A stretch of 64,000 bases of DNA from CAYQUO01 sp964420835 (GCA_964420835.1 CAYQUO010000014.1:27809-91808); one strand, 5' to 3'; numbered from the stretch's first letter, positions 16,856 to 26,323 are shown. Notes: generated by a model from the sequence alone, not told the origin. Numbers and translations are program-made.

Positions 16856-18291
16856 TTTTCAACCTCCAGGCTTGGTTTTTTATCTGCAAGCCATTGCCGG
16901 TAGGCTACCAGCAGGCTGTTCCAGAATCTCCTGCCATCCCCCGCCTGCAAAGCCACCTGGCGCTGGCGGGCTGCCAGGGCATCTGCAAAGGTTTCATCGT
17001 ACAGGCACCTGCGGCAGAGGTCCTGATATTCCCTTGGCGTCCAGGCGGTTGCCTCCGGGATGAGCAGATCTGGAAGTTCGATGACATTCCACTGGGACCG
17101 GCCCCAGGCTGCCGGTTCGAAACGAACACCCATGTGGACCGAGGGCAAGCCGGACGCGTAAGCCTCCACCCGGGCGCTTCCGCCGGGGGCAGGCCAGGTA
17201 TCCGGCCACAACCGGGAGTTCCATAACAGGGAGCGTACCTCCCCCCAGTGGTCGGTCTGCAGGCTGCCACCGGCACCACGGCCGACGAGAGCCCTGCCGG
17301 TGTAATGGACCCGGTTTTGCACGCCAAGGCGCCTGGCAGCGGCCAGAATATCCTTGAGCCCCCAAACGCCCTGGTCATCACGGCCCATAAAGGAGAATTC
17401 CAGGTCACGGTCATCGGCCAGCAGGGCCAGCAGGACAGCCAGGAGGCGGCGGCTGGAAGCCAGTTTGTACAGTGAGCCATGCCAAAAGATCCAGTTCCTC
17501 CGTTCTTTCCAGGCAGGCACAACCGTCCCATCCAGGTCTTTCAGGTCGTAGACCACCGGCGCCTGGTGAATCCAATCCCGGCTGAAATATTGGCGGCTGC
17601 GGGCGCAGAACATACGGTTTCCGCGAGGAAAATACTCCGCCTCGGGTTGGGCGAACCACTGGATATCCACCTTGTCATGGTGGAGAAGATCAGAACCGGA
17701 GCACAGATGGATGATGCAGGGCACTTCCAGCAGATCGAGGATGCGGAAGGAGCGCAGCAGGTAGTCGATGTTGATCACCACATCCAGGCCGGCAGTATTG
17801 ATGGCCTGGGCGATCCCCCACTCCTCGCCATCAGCCACGCTGAAACGGGTGTAACTGGCAGCCCGTCCGGCCAGATAGCCGGCGTCGTGGCCCAGGCAGG
17901 GGACGTCGAACACATGCAGTTCGATCTCCGGGGGGATGCGTCGAAAAAGCGGCTCCTGGGTCAGGATGGTGCCGGAGATCATGCCAAAAATGCCCACCTT
18001 CAAGGGGGTACCTTCCTGCCAACGGGGCGGGGTCTGCCTGGTTCGGGCCGGGCAGCTCGAGGCGTGAAGCGACTTCCAGTACAACCTGGAACGGTGCAGG
18101 TTAACCCAACCCGGGCGGTTGATCACATCAAGCGTCAGCAAACAGGCCAGCCGGTGCAACAGCCTGCGGGCCTTCTCTTCGGTATGCCACCGGCCGGCCA
18201 GACGGTGGCAGGCGGAAAGGCAAGCGACCGCAGTACGACTGGCAGCGATTCGATAAACCACACGGTAGCCTCCCGTTTTTAGGGCTTTCAT
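16852..18291 (-). CDS. Glycosyltransferase, GT-B type
   Basis: This 479-residue protein has an unusual, Arg/Ala-rich N-terminal extension of about 95 residues, followed by a GT-B-like core. Recognisable parts are LKVGIFGMISGTILTQEPLF (start of the first Rossmann domain), LDVVINIDYLLRSFRILDLL, and a second domain with IFWHGSLYKLASSRRLL and GGSARVEAYASGLPSVHMG, which resembles the donor-binding segment of O-GlcNAc-transferase/SPINDLY-like enzymes. It is coupled by ATGA overlaps to the flippase upstream and rfbF downstream, so it probably transfers the CDP-derived sugar or a neighbouring residue of the same repeat unit. Specificity is unknown. Confidence 0.65.
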   Translation of the reverse strand: MKALKTGGYRVVYRIAASRTAVACLSACHRLAGRWHTEEKARRLLHRLACLLTLDVINRPGWVNLHRSRLYWKSLHASSCPARTRQTPPRWQEGTPLKVGIFGMISGTILTQEPLFRRIPPEIELHVFDVPCLGHDAGYLAGRAASYTRFSVADGEEWGIAQAINTAGLDVVINIDYLLRSFRILDLLEVPCIIHLCSGSDLLHHDKVDIQWFAQPEAEYFPRGNRMFCARSRQYFSRDWIHQAPVVYDLKDLDGTVVPAWKERRNWIFWHGSLYKLASSRRLLAVLLALLADDRDLEFSFMGRDDQGVWGLKDILAAARRLGVQNRVHYTGRALVGRGAGGSLQTDHWGEVRSLLWNSRLWPDTWPAPGGSARVEAYASGLPSVHMGVRFEPAAWGRSQWNVIELPDLLIPEATAWTPREYQDLCRRCLYDETFADALAARQRQVALQAGDGRRFWNSLLVAYRQWLADKKPSLEVEK

Positions 18292-19745
18292 GCCTTCCTC
18301 TCAAAGCGCAGGGTGATCCAGCCCTGCAGCGAAGACCAGGCGAGGACCGCTTTTTCCCATTCTACCAGTTTCAGAACGAAAACAACGGCAATCGAGGCTA
18401 GCAACAATAGGCACTTGAGCGCCAGGCCCGGCCAGAGTGGTAGGCGCTGGAACGAACCAAATACGACCAGTGATACCACCAGCAGAAGTGCCAGGCTGGT
18501 GCGTTTCCATTCATAGGGGATGGGATAATATTTCTGACTGAAAACAATGCGTATGCCAAACAGAGCGGAAAGGCCAAGCAGGTTGGATACCGCCGAACCC
18601 AGTATGCCGAGGATAGGCACCAATAGTAGGTTTAGCAGTGTAGAGAGAATTGCACCGATGGTATAGATTAAGGCGAGAGTGCCTGTCTTCTTGGCGATGG
18701 AGAGTCCGGGGGCGAAGATGAGTAGCATATTAATAATCACTACCCATACCATGATGGGTAATAATTGTGCTGCTTTCATGTAGCTTGGAGGGGCAATAAT
18801 CGAGATGATTTCACTTGCAAAAAGAGAATAAACAGCGAAGACTACCAAAGATAGTGCTATGACATAGCGGAAGATACGGGCGATCTCAAGCGGCGTTTCC
18901 GGCTGCTTGAAGCGGGTGAAAATGAGTGGGTTGAGTGAATAGCTTATGGGTGTACTAATGTTGTTAAGGGGCGTTACAAGCTTATGTGCTATCGCGAAGA
19001 TACCGATATCCTCGATGGTCATGAACAGGCGCAGTATTGCTCGGTCTACGAAAACAATGGTCAAGGTCATAAGGCTAACTGGTACCAGCGGCAGGGAGAA
19101 GCGCAACATCTCGCCGAGGGCGCGGCGGTCCAGCCGCAGGGCGTAGGCCTCACGCCCATAGTGCCAGGCCAGCGCACCGCCCAGCAGGTACTGGACGCAC
19201 CAGCCTCCAATGACCCCGATGACGCCGAGGCGCAAGACCAGAACCAGCAGGATGGTCACACCGATGGCGGCGGCGGTTGAAACCAGGCTTACCAAGGCAT
19301 AAGCCTTAGACCTGAGCATCAGGCGGAGTTGAAACTGCATATGATTGAATGTGCCATAACCCCAGGTTGCCAAAAGGAAGAGACGAAATACCGGGGCGTA
19401 GGATGCCGAACCTAGTATCAGTCTGGCAAGCGGTTCGGCGTAGGGAAGGCAGGCAAGAGCAAAAAGGGAATACATTACAGCTGTGAACCACAAACCTGAT
19501 GAGGCGTAATTCACCTTTTCACTCTCAACCTGGGTGCCGGTGTAGAAACGCTCGACACCGCCTATCACCACCAACGGGAGGATAACGTTCGCAAGAGAGT
19601 TGACCATACCCAGCAGATCGGTCACGCCGTAATCCGCCTGGGTGAGGACGCGGGTGTAAAAGGGAAGAAGGAAGAAGGACAGCCCCTGGACGAGCAGAAA
19701 ACCCATTCCATATGTGGCGCTGTCTTTGAAGAACTGTTTCAACAT
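18288..19745 (-). CDS. Wzx-type oligosaccharide flippase
   Basis: This 485-residue polytopic membrane protein has about 12-14 predicted helices and the N-terminal polysaccharide-export signature (FFKDSATYGMGFLLVQGLSFFLLPFYTRVLTQADYG) typical of the MOP/PST flippases that move lipid-linked repeat units across the inner membrane. The length is normal. The start codon lies inside the end of a truncated methyltransferase reading frame (seven-base overlap), and its stop overlaps the next glycosyltransferase. A second, divergent flippase follows upstream at 20127-21590. Confidence 0.88.
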   Translation of the reverse strand: MLKQFFKDSATYGMGFLLVQGLSFFLLPFYTRVLTQADYGVTDLLGMVNSLANVILPLVVIGGVERFYTGTQVESEKVNYASSGLWFTAVMYSLFALACLPYAEPLARLILGSASYAPVFRLFLLATWGYGTFNHMQFQLRLMLRSKAYALVSLVSTAAAIGVTILLVLVLRLGVIGVIGGWCVQYLLGGALAWHYGREAYALRLDRRALGEMLRFSLPLVPVSLMTLTIVFVDRAILRLFMTIEDIGIFAIAHKLVTPLNNISTPISYSLNPLIFTRFKQPETPLEIARIFRYVIALSLVVFAVYSLFASEIISIIAPPSYMKAAQLLPIMVWVVIINMLLIFAPGLSIAKKTGTLALIYTIGAILSTLLNLLLVPILGILGSAVSNLLGLSALFGIRIVFSQKYYPIPYEWKRTSLALLLVVSLVVFGSFQRLPLWPGLALKCLLLLASIAVVFVLKLVEWEKAVLAWSSLQGWITLRFERKA

Positions 19746-20071
19746 AGCTGCAGGCTTCCTTCCAGTAATAACCAGTAGGTTCTTTTGTAACTATAAGTAA
19801 AAAGGTTATCAAGGATGCGGTCGCCGGGATGAGAATGGGCTCGGACCAGGATGGCGGTGGAATCCTCCAGTTCGACCGACAGACCTTCCTCCATCCAAGG
19901 ATTGGCGTCCTTCTCCTTAAAATAGGCCCTATGGTCCTTCGATATCCGCTCGTAATTGTTGGTGTATTCATCCTCCCTAAAAAAAACAGGGATCCCGTTA
20001 CGGTAACCGAGGGGTTTTCGGGCGTAGTAATCTTTATCCACTAGTGGTCTCCACGCGAGCGATGAGGTCAT
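19739..20071 (-). pseudogene. N-terminal remnant of a class I SAM-dependent methyltransferase
   Basis: This 110-residue frame starts with a segment (LVDKDYYARKPLGYRNGIPV... then HSHPGDRILD) that resembles the leader of sugar-cluster methyltransferases just before SAM motif I. The expected D-x-G-x-G continuation is absent: after RILD the chain reads NLFTYSYKRTYW and stops after the flippase ATG. The SAM-binding and catalytic parts are therefore missing. The family assignment rests on pattern recall without alignment. It could still be translated as a short protein that couples expression of the flippase. Confidence 0.55.
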
Positions 20072-20126
20072 CCTTCTGGGTGAATAGCATTAGCAGGGGC
20101 TCTCTGCTGTTTTCCCAGCAGGTTTT

Positions 20127-21590
20127 TCAAAGTGCGGACATTGAGCCAGCGCTGGGAAAAATCCCAAAGCATGTCCTTTCCCTTGCCGATAGCAATGCAT
20201 ACACTCCCAGTGCCAGCAGTCCGGAGAACATGAGCGGTAGAAGGATAAGCATCCAAACTGGTTTGGCTGGAACAAGGATGGAGACGGTGGCCAAGGCAAG
20301 ATAGACGAGGGTAAATAGCTCCAATCGGTTCCATTTATAGCGAACGTCAAGGTAATGGCGCAAGCGGTTGAATAGGTGCGTAACTACAACCATGGTCAGG
20401 AACCCAAACTCCATGCCGATGGATGCTCCGGTGTAACCCACGGTGGGGATGAGCAGCAGGTTCACCATCACCGAGAGGGCGGCGGATACCGCCTGGTTGG
20501 GCAGGACGAACTTGACCTCCTTGACAAAGTACATCCCCGGCAGTATGACGGCAAAAAGGCCAATGAACAGAATGGATGAGGCTGTGATGCCGACCACGGT
20601 CCAAGCGCCGTGAAAATCTTGGTGAGTCATCAGCATTACAACAGGTCGGGCCCAGATGTAGAAAAGGAGGTTCACAGCACCCATCCCGAATATATAGCAG
20701 GTGGTGATGCGAGCAAAGAGCTGACGGCCTTCCTCCTGCTTTTCCATATAGGACATGTAAAATGGGTACCAGGCGCTCTGAAAGGCGGTAATGACAATGT
20801 TAAAGGCCATACCGAGGTTGAAACCGATGGTGTAGATGCCGGCCTCGTTTAGGCCGCGAAAATATTGCAGGATGTATTTGTTTCCCTGCTGGATGATGGA
20901 AAAGAGGCTGAAACTGGGAACCAGTGACAGCCCCAGGCGCAGCAACTCACGCGACAGTTTCTTTTCAATGTGGAAAGGAAGACCACGTGCGGCGCTGGCG
21001 AAGAAGAGCAGAAGGGTGATGCCCTGCCCGGCCATGTTACCCAGCACGTAGCCCCAAACACCCATGCGCATGGTGACCACCAGGATTATATTCAGGCTGA
21101 TGGTGAGGATGGTGGATGTCGCGGTAAGAAAGACAAAATGAACTGCCTTCTCCTCGAATTGCAGGCGGAGTTGGAAGGGGGTTATAAGGATGGAGAAGGC
21201 GGCGTAAAGCAGAGCAACCGGGATGAAGCGTGCATATTCCCCGGACTGGTAAGCCGCGTGGCTTATGGGTCTGGAGTAAAGGTTGCCCAAGGTGACCATC
21301 AGGTATACACTGAGCAAGAGCACTGCCGACGCCGTCCAGATGGTGGCGACCTTGTGCTGGGGGTTGTCGCCCTCGAAATAGCACAACCCGATGCTTACCC
21401 CGAACCCTAGAGCGAAAATCGAGGTGGCGATGAAGGTGACCAGGCCGAGGATGGAGGTGATACCGTAGTCGGCAGTGGTCAGATAAGAGGTGAAGAGCGG
21501 CAGGAGCAACAAGCCGATGAAACGATTGAGAGTGCTGCCCACTCCGTAGATGATGGTGTTCTTCCCCAGACGCTTGACCGTGGCGATCAT
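20127..21590 (-). CDS. Wzx-type oligosaccharide flippase (second copy)
   Basis: This 487-residue polytopic membrane protein of the same MOP/PST family begins VKRLGKNTIIYGVGSTLNRFIGLLLLPLF with LTTADYGITSIL. It is clearly divergent from the flippase at 18288, so it is not a recent duplication. GGGGAAG precedes the ATG. The last ~20 residues (RERTCFGIFPSAGSMSAL) are hydrophilic and abut the methyltransferase remnant, so the C-terminus may have been changed by the same rearrangement. Two flippases may serve two different repeat units. Confidence 0.85.
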   Translation of the reverse strand: MIATVKRLGKNTIIYGVGSTLNRFIGLLLLPLFTSYLTTADYGITSILGLVTFIATSIFALGFGVSIGLCYFEGDNPQHKVATIWTASAVLLLSVYLMVTLGNLYSRPISHAAYQSGEYARFIPVALLYAAFSILITPFQLRLQFEEKAVHFVFLTATSTILTISLNIILVVTMRMGVWGYVLGNMAGQGITLLLFFASAARGLPFHIEKKLSRELLRLGLSLVPSFSLFSIIQQGNKYILQYFRGLNEAGIYTIGFNLGMAFNIVITAFQSAWYPFYMSYMEKQEEGRQLFARITTCYIFGMGAVNLLFYIWARPVVMLMTHQDFHGAWTVVGITASSILFIGLFAVILPGMYFVKEVKFVLPNQAVSAALSVMVNLLLIPTVGYTGASIGMEFGFLTMVVVTHLFNRLRHYLDVRYKWNRLELFTLVYLALATVSILVPAKPVWMLILLPLMFSGLLALGVYALLSARERTCFGIFPSAGSMSAL

Positions 21591-21737
21591 GCTCTTCCCC
21601 GTTCCCGTTTGTGTTGTCTGAGAATGCCCAATGCGAGAGTCTGGAAAGACACCAGCAGGGAAAATTCCCCATTTAAAAAAGGCCGATTGATGGAAGACAT
21701 GGAAGAAGACTTCGTTATGACCATTAGATTTGAACGG

Positions 21738-23054
21738 TTAACCGACGCCGACACAGAAATAAGTGAAGCCGGTCGGCGGGGCATGGTGGTAGACGGCCCG
21801 GCCATCCACCAGTACGCGTGTGCGCATTTTGGCGCCCAGGGCAGGCAGGTCCAGGCTGCAGTACGGGTCGTGGGCGACCATCAGGACGGCTGCGTCGCAG
21901 CCGGCAGCCATTTCCAATAGATCGCCGCTATATTCGGTAACAAAGGGGTCGTGGATTACCACCGCGGTGCCTTCCTCCCGCAGCGCCTCCACCAGCACCT
22001 GGCTGGGGCTGTTGCGGATATCGTCGGAATTCTCCAGGTAAGCATAGCCGAGAACGAGGACACGCGAACCGTTAAGGGATCGGCCATGCTTTGCCAGCGC
22101 CTTGCGGGTGAGTTCCAGCATGTGCAGGGGCATGCCGTCGTTGACCGCCCGTGCGGTGGGCACAACCTGCAGGTTCAGCCCCCTGCCGTCCACACCGTAA
22201 GCCAGGAGCCAGGGGTCCTTGGGGATGCAGTGACCACCAACACCGGCGCCCGGCAGGTGCATCTGGCGGTAGGGGCTCTTGTTGACCAGTTGGCGCACTT
22301 TCCAAACGTCCCCGCCAAGGGCTTCGCAAATGAGAGCCACCTCGTTGGCGAAGGCGATCTGGGCGTCGCGGTAGGCGTTCTCAATGGTCTTGACCAATTC
22401 GGCGGTAATCCAGTCGGCCGGGTCAAGGTCGGCATGGACGATGTTGCGATACAGGCGGATCATCAGGTCGCAGGTTTGCGGGCTGTCACCGCCGGCCACC
22501 CGGCTGAGGCTGGCCAGGTTGGCCAGCAGTTTGCCGGGCATCACCCGTTCGGGGCAGTTGCCCAGGCGAAAATCGCGTCCGAGCTTTTTGCTGCCAGCCT
22601 CCAGCAGCGGCAGCACCACCCCGGACATGGTGACGGGGGCGATGGTAGATTCAATGATCACAAGGGCACCCGGTTTGAGTACCGGTTCCAGGCTTGTCAG
22701 TGCTGCCCGCAGTGCTTCGTAACGCGGAATCCGGTTCTCATCCACGGGGGTTTCCACGTCGATCAGCACCACATCCCGGTCGGCCAGGTCAGTGTAGTTG
22801 GAAGAAGAACGCAGTTTTCCTCCAATGACGACCTTCTTCAGCAAGCCCTCAAGCCCCGGTTCGTTGCCCTCGATGGGTGAAATGCCGGCATTGATCTTCT
22901 CCACACGCTCGGGTTTGATCTCGATGCCTAGCACGTCGAAACCGGCTTCGGCGAACAGGGCAGCCACCGGCAAACCGACATAGCCCAAACCAATTACAGC
23001 CAGACGGGCGTCCTTGTTATCAATGCGTTTTGTTAACTGCGCCAGGCTCATCAT
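21738..23054 (-). CDS. UDP-N-acetyl-hexosamine 6-dehydrogenase (WecC/WbpA-like)
   Basis: This 438-residue nucleotide-sugar dehydrogenase oxidises C6 of a UDP-HexNAc to the uronic acid with two NAD+. The NAD-binding motif VIGLGYVGLPVA lies at about residues 20-31, the catalytic cysteine is C276 in GVGGHCIPKDPW, and ENAYRDAQIAFANE carries the conserved central helix. It starts at an ATGA overlap with the Gfo/Idh gene. With its three upstream neighbours it fits the WbpA-B-E-D route, where WbpA makes UDP-GlcNAcA. WecC (UDP-ManNAcA) is the alternative, given the WecB-like gene at 5485. Confidence 0.87.
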   Translation of the reverse strand: MMSLAQLTKRIDNKDARLAVIGLGYVGLPVAALFAEAGFDVLGIEIKPERVEKINAGISPIEGNEPGLEGLLKKVVIGGKLRSSSNYTDLADRDVVLIDVETPVDENRIPRYEALRAALTSLEPVLKPGALVIIESTIAPVTMSGVVLPLLEAGSKKLGRDFRLGNCPERVMPGKLLANLASLSRVAGGDSPQTCDLMIRLYRNIVHADLDPADWITAELVKTIENAYRDAQIAFANEVALICEALGGDVWKVRQLVNKSPYRQMHLPGAGVGGHCIPKDPWLLAYGVDGRGLNLQVVPTARAVNDGMPLHMLELTRKALAKHGRSLNGSRVLVLGYAYLENSDDIRNSPSQVLVEALREEGTAVVIHDPFVTEYSGDLLEMAAGCDAAVLMVAHDPYCSLDLPALGAKMRTRVLVDGRAVYHHAPPTGFTYFCVGVG

Positions 23055-24058
23055 GGAACACCATCCATTTCCACCGCCTGGTGGGTGTGACCGGATTCCA
23101 CCAGTGCCAGCGCCAACCGCAGGGCAGCCAGACCGTCCCCGCCGGTGACAGGGATGGGTGCCTCGTTTCGCACGGCAGCCAAAAAAGCCTTCAGTTCGGC
23201 TTTGAGGGGCTCGTAGCGATTGAGGGGAAAGCGCATCATGGCACCTTCGCTGACGCCCTTGAGGGTGGAAAGTGCCTGCCAGTTCAGTCCGGAGGCCTGG
23301 GCATTTTCAAAGAAATAGAGGTCCTGGGTCAGGTCGTCCACCCGGAAAAGACCGCGTTCGCCGAGAACAAGTACTTCGCGCAGTTTGGTGGGGGTGAGCC
23401 AGTTGAGCTCCAGGGCACCGGTGACCTCGTCACTGAAACGCAGCAGGCCAAAGAGCAGGTCTTCGTAGTCTGTGTGGATGCGGCGGGCGGTCTCGGCGTA
23501 CACACGCACGGGGTCCATGCCGGTGAGGAAACGCATGATATCGACATCGTGAGGAGCCAAATCCACCACCACGCCAACATCGCGGATGCGCGCCGGGAAA
23601 GGCCCGGCCCGCCGGCAGAAGACCTGGTAGACCCGGCCGAGTTCGCCGGCATCCAGTTTCTGTTTGAGCAATTGGATGGCCGGATTATAGCGGACGATGT
23701 GCCCGACCATGAGTTTGCGACCCAGTTCGGCAGCCTTGTGGATGATACGCCGTCCATCCTCCACTGTGGCGGCGATGGGCTTCTCGACCAGGATATCGGC
23801 GCCCGCCTCAAGGGCGTCCAATGCCACCTGCAGGTGCATCGCTGTGGGTACAGCGATGGAAACCGCCTGCGGACGCTCCTGCTCTAACATGCATTTGTAA
23901 TCGTCGTATGCTTTCGTCCCGAACTGGGCGGCTGAGGCCTGGGCAGAAGAGGAGTTTACATCGCTCACTGCCACCAGGTCGCAATCCTCCAGTTCTCGGT
24001 AGACCCGGGCATGGTTGCGTCCCATGGAACCCACACCGATGACAGCCGCGCGCAGCAT
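23051..24058 (-). CDS. Gfo/Idh/MocA-family oxidoreductase (WbpB-like)
   Basis: This 335-residue NAD(P)-dependent sugar oxidoreductase has a Rossmann motif GVGSMGRNHARVY at residues 7-19, the catalytic lysine in VEKPIA near residue 95 and a histidine in the APHDVDIMRF segment near residue 188. In the Wbp pathway this family oxidises C3 of UDP-GlcNAcA to the 3-keto form. It overlaps the dehydrogenase downstream by four bases and lies three bases after the aminotransferase stop, so these genes are almost certainly co-transcribed. Confidence 0.85.
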   Translation of the reverse strand: MLRAAVIGVGSMGRNHARVYRELEDCDLVAVSDVNSSSAQASAAQFGTKAYDDYKCMLEQERPQAVSIAVPTAMHLQVALDALEAGADILVEKPIAATVEDGRRIIHKAAELGRKLMVGHIVRYNPAIQLLKQKLDAGELGRVYQVFCRRAGPFPARIRDVGVVVDLAPHDVDIMRFLTGMDPVRVYAETARRIHTDYEDLLFGLLRFSDEVTGALELNWLTPTKLREVLVLGERGLFRVDDLTQDLYFFENAQASGLNWQALSTLKGVSEGAMMRFPLNRYEPLKAELKAFLAAVRNEAPIPVTGGDGLAALRLALALVESGHTHQAVEMDGVP

Positions 24059-24061
24059 GGA

Positions 24062-25141
24062 TCAGGCTCCCATGAAGGAGTTCACCGCCTTGACCACGAT
24101 CTCGAGGTCCTGGCGGGAAAGGGAGGGGTGCACGGGCAGGGAGAGCACCTCGGTGGCAGCTTTTTCGGTTTCCGGCAGGGTCAGGTCGTATCCGAACTCT
24201 TCCACGTACAACTTCTGCTTGTGAATGGGTACCGGGTAGTAGATCTCACAGCCGATTTCATTTTCCTTAAGGAAGTCACGCAGGGCGTCGCGCTGTCGGT
24301 CCGGCACGCGGATGGTGTATTGGTGGTAAACATGTCCGCACCCCGGGGGCACGAACGGGGTAACCACCCCACGCAGGTGTTCATTATAAAAGGCGGCATT
24401 GGCCGTGCGTGCGGCGGTAAACTGTTCCAACTTGCCCATCTGAGCGAGTCCGATGGCGGCGTGGACATCGGTCATGCGAAAGTTATATCCCAGTTCATCG
24501 TGATAGTAACGCACCTTCATGCCGTGGTTGCGGATGGTACGGCACTGCTCCTCAACCTGCGGGTCGCTGGTGGTGATCATGCCGCCCTCAGCCGAGGTGA
24601 TGTTCTTGGTCGGGTAGAATGAAAAGGTACCCGTGCCGAAGGAGCCGGCCTTTTTTCCGTGGACGGTGGCGCCGTGAGCCTGGCAGGCATCCTCGATAAG
24701 TGCCAGCGAATGACGCCTGGCAATCTTCTCGAGGGCGTCCATATTACAACAGAGGCCGAACAAGTGCACCGGAAGGATGGCCCGGGTGTTGGAACTGATT
24801 GCCGCCTCAACCTGCCCGGGAGCGAGGTTGAAGGTGCGGGGGTCAATGTCCACGAACACCGGGCGGGCACCGGCGTAGATGATGCTGTTGGCTGAGGCGA
24901 TAAAGGTGAACGGCGAGGTAATGACCTCGTCGCCGGGGCCGATGCCGTGGGCCAGGAGAGCGATATGCAGGGCTGTTGTGCCGGAAGACGTGGCAATGGC
25001 GGCTTTGGTCTCGCACATGGCGGCAAAGGCCTCCTCGAATGCCTTGGTACGCGGCCCCTGGGCGAGAATGCCTGAATCCAGCACCTCCAGGACGGCCTTT
25101 TTTTCTTCCGGACCCATGAGGGGTTTTGCCATATTGATCAT
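24062..25141 (-). CDS. DegT/DnrJ-family sugar aminotransferase (WbpE-like)
   Basis: This 359-residue PLP aminotransferase has its Schiff-base lysine at K179 in FYPTKNITSAEGG and the cofactor Asp in IEDACQAHGA near residue 151. The FYPTKN form is typical of the WbpE/WlbC/ArnB branch. It would transaminate the 3-keto-uronate produced by the downstream Gfo/Idh enzyme. It starts by ATGA overlap with the acetyltransferase stop and has GGAG ten bases upstream. It is not closely similar to the other aminotransferase at 11326. Confidence 0.9.
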   Translation of the reverse strand: MINMAKPLMGPEEKKAVLEVLDSGILAQGPRTKAFEEAFAAMCETKAAIATSSGTTALHIALLAHGIGPGDEVITSPFTFIASANSIIYAGARPVFVDIDPRTFNLAPGQVEAAISSNTRAILPVHLFGLCCNMDALEKIARRHSLALIEDACQAHGATVHGKKAGSFGTGTFSFYPTKNITSAEGGMITTSDPQVEEQCRTIRNHGMKVRYYHDELGYNFRMTDVHAAIGLAQMGKLEQFTAARTANAAFYNEHLRGVVTPFVPPGCGHVYHQYTIRVPDRQRDALRDFLKENEIGCEIYYPVPIHKQKLYVEEFGYDLTLPETEKAATEVLSLPVHPSLSRQDLEIVVKAVNSFMGA

Positions 25142-25743
25142 TTGGCCATCTCCCAGGTTTCTTTAAGGATCTCAACCGACTGACCGCAGGAGGGGCAACG
25201 GGCTGTTACGACTCCAGCCTCCTCACTTTCTTTACTCAAGGGTTCAGCACAGAAACAGACGAAGCCATGCAGGCGGGCGGGGTTTCCGTAGGCCAGGCCA
25301 TGGGCTGGGATGTCCCGGCTGACCATGCTTCCTGAACCGACCATGGCCCATTCGCCGATGGTGACGCCGCAGCGAATAGTGGAATTGGCACCCAGGGCGG
25401 CGCCGCGCCTCACCAGCGTTTGGGTGACATCCCAGTCGGACTGGCCCTTGGGGGTCATGTCCGGGTTGACGGCCCGCGGGCGCAAGTCATTGGTGAAACA
25501 GACGTGTGGGCCGATGAAGACGCCGTCTTCAAGGGTCACACCGTGGTAGACCGAAACGTAATTCTGGATCTTGACGTTGTCGCCGATGTGGACGTCGGCA
25601 TCGACGTAAACACCCTTGCCGAGGTTGCAATTGCGGCCGATGCGGGCGCCCGGGCGCACCTGCACCTGGTGCCACAGGCTGGTGCCGTCGCCGATGACGG
25701 CTTCATCGGCCACATCTGCAGTCGGGTGAATTTTAACGGTCAT
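25138..25743 (-). CDS. Left-handed beta-helix N-acetyltransferase (WbpD-like)
   Basis: This 201-residue hexapeptide-repeat acyltransferase begins KIHPTADVADEAVIGDGTSLWH and ends its helix with the AMVGSGSMVSRDIPAHGLAYGNPARLHG exit segment seen in WbpD/WlbB. After the helix comes a short tail with Cys-x-Cys (CFC) and CPSC, likely a small zinc ribbon. The ATG at 25743 is preceded by GGAGGA and starts at the conserved domain; the open frame further upstream is ignored. In the pathway it would acetylate the 3-amino group, giving a 2,3-diacetamido-uronic acid nucleotide. Confidence 0.87.
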   Translation of the reverse strand: MTVKIHPTADVADEAVIGDGTSLWHQVQVRPGARIGRNCNLGKGVYVDADVHIGDNVKIQNYVSVYHGVTLEDGVFIGPHVCFTNDLRPRAVNPDMTPKGQSDWDVTQTLVRRGAALGANSTIRCGVTIGEWAMVGSGSMVSRDIPAHGLAYGNPARLHGFVCFCAEPLSKESEEAGVVTARCPSCGQSVEILKETWEMAK

Positions 25744-25783
25744 GGTTCCTCCTCGTTTTTGTTCATTCCCAATGCGTTCCGGA

Positions 25784-26323
25784 TTATGCGGCAACCTTGT
25801 TCCGGGTAGCCGGTGTGGTGCCGGTAGCAGCGTTCTGCGGGGGGACGGCCCGGTAGCCCTGGCCTTCAGGGCGCAGCGTCCAGCCATCCGGGCTGCCATC
25901 AACGGCGATGCCAGCCTCGATGCAGGTGAGGCGCAGAATGTCCATCATCTCTCCATCGCCCTCCAAAAAGACCTGGCGGGCACCGGCCGACAAACAGCCG
26001 GCTGCCACCTTCTTCGCCTCGGAGCGCAGGTTGTTGTAAACCTTAAGCGAATCCTTCATGTACTGCAGGGCGCGCTGGGTAAAGATCTTCATGCCCTCGG
26101 GGGTCAGATCGTACTGCAGGCGGGTGCGATCAAGGTGCGACACCTTGACATAACCGCGGTTGATGAGGCGTTTAATGTACCAGTTGACGCTGCCCACGGC
26201 AATACCCAGTTGGCTGGAGAGGCCGGCCTGGGTGATGTTGGAATCGCGGGCGATGGCATCGATCAGCCTGTACTCATGTTCCTTGATGGGGTCGGTTTGA
26301 GCATTCAATTTCTGAATTCTCAT
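25784..26323 (-). CDS. EPS-associated MarR/winged-helix transcriptional regulator
   Basis: This protein of about 179 residues has an N-terminal winged helix-turn-helix (KEHEYRLIDAIARDSNITQAGL then LGIAVGSVNWYIKRLINRGYVKV and YDLTPEGM). It resembles the MarR-like regulators that head exopolysaccharide clusters. The C-terminal half, with an FLEGDGEMMDILRLTC segment, is not recognised and may sense a ligand. The ATG at 26323 is chosen because the conserved domain follows directly; the frame is open to 26401. It is the first gene of the minus-strand polysaccharide cluster, divergent from the PreA-like gene, and so is the likely cluster regulator. Confidence 0.75.
   Translation of the reverse strand: MRIQKLNAQTDPIKEHEYRLIDAIARDSNITQAGLSSQLGIAVGSVNWYIKRLINRGYVKVSHLDRTRLQYDLTPEGMKIFTQRALQYMKDSLKVYNNLRSEAKKVAAGCLSAGARQVFLEGDGEMMDILRLTCIEAGIAVDGSPDGWTLRPEGQGYRAVPPQNAATGTTPATRNKVAA

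Noticed and set aside
21951..22880. Plus-strand 309-codon frame opposite the nucleotide-sugar dehydrogenase
   Set aside because: Antisense to a gene with complete catalytic motifs; composition typical of a shadow frame.
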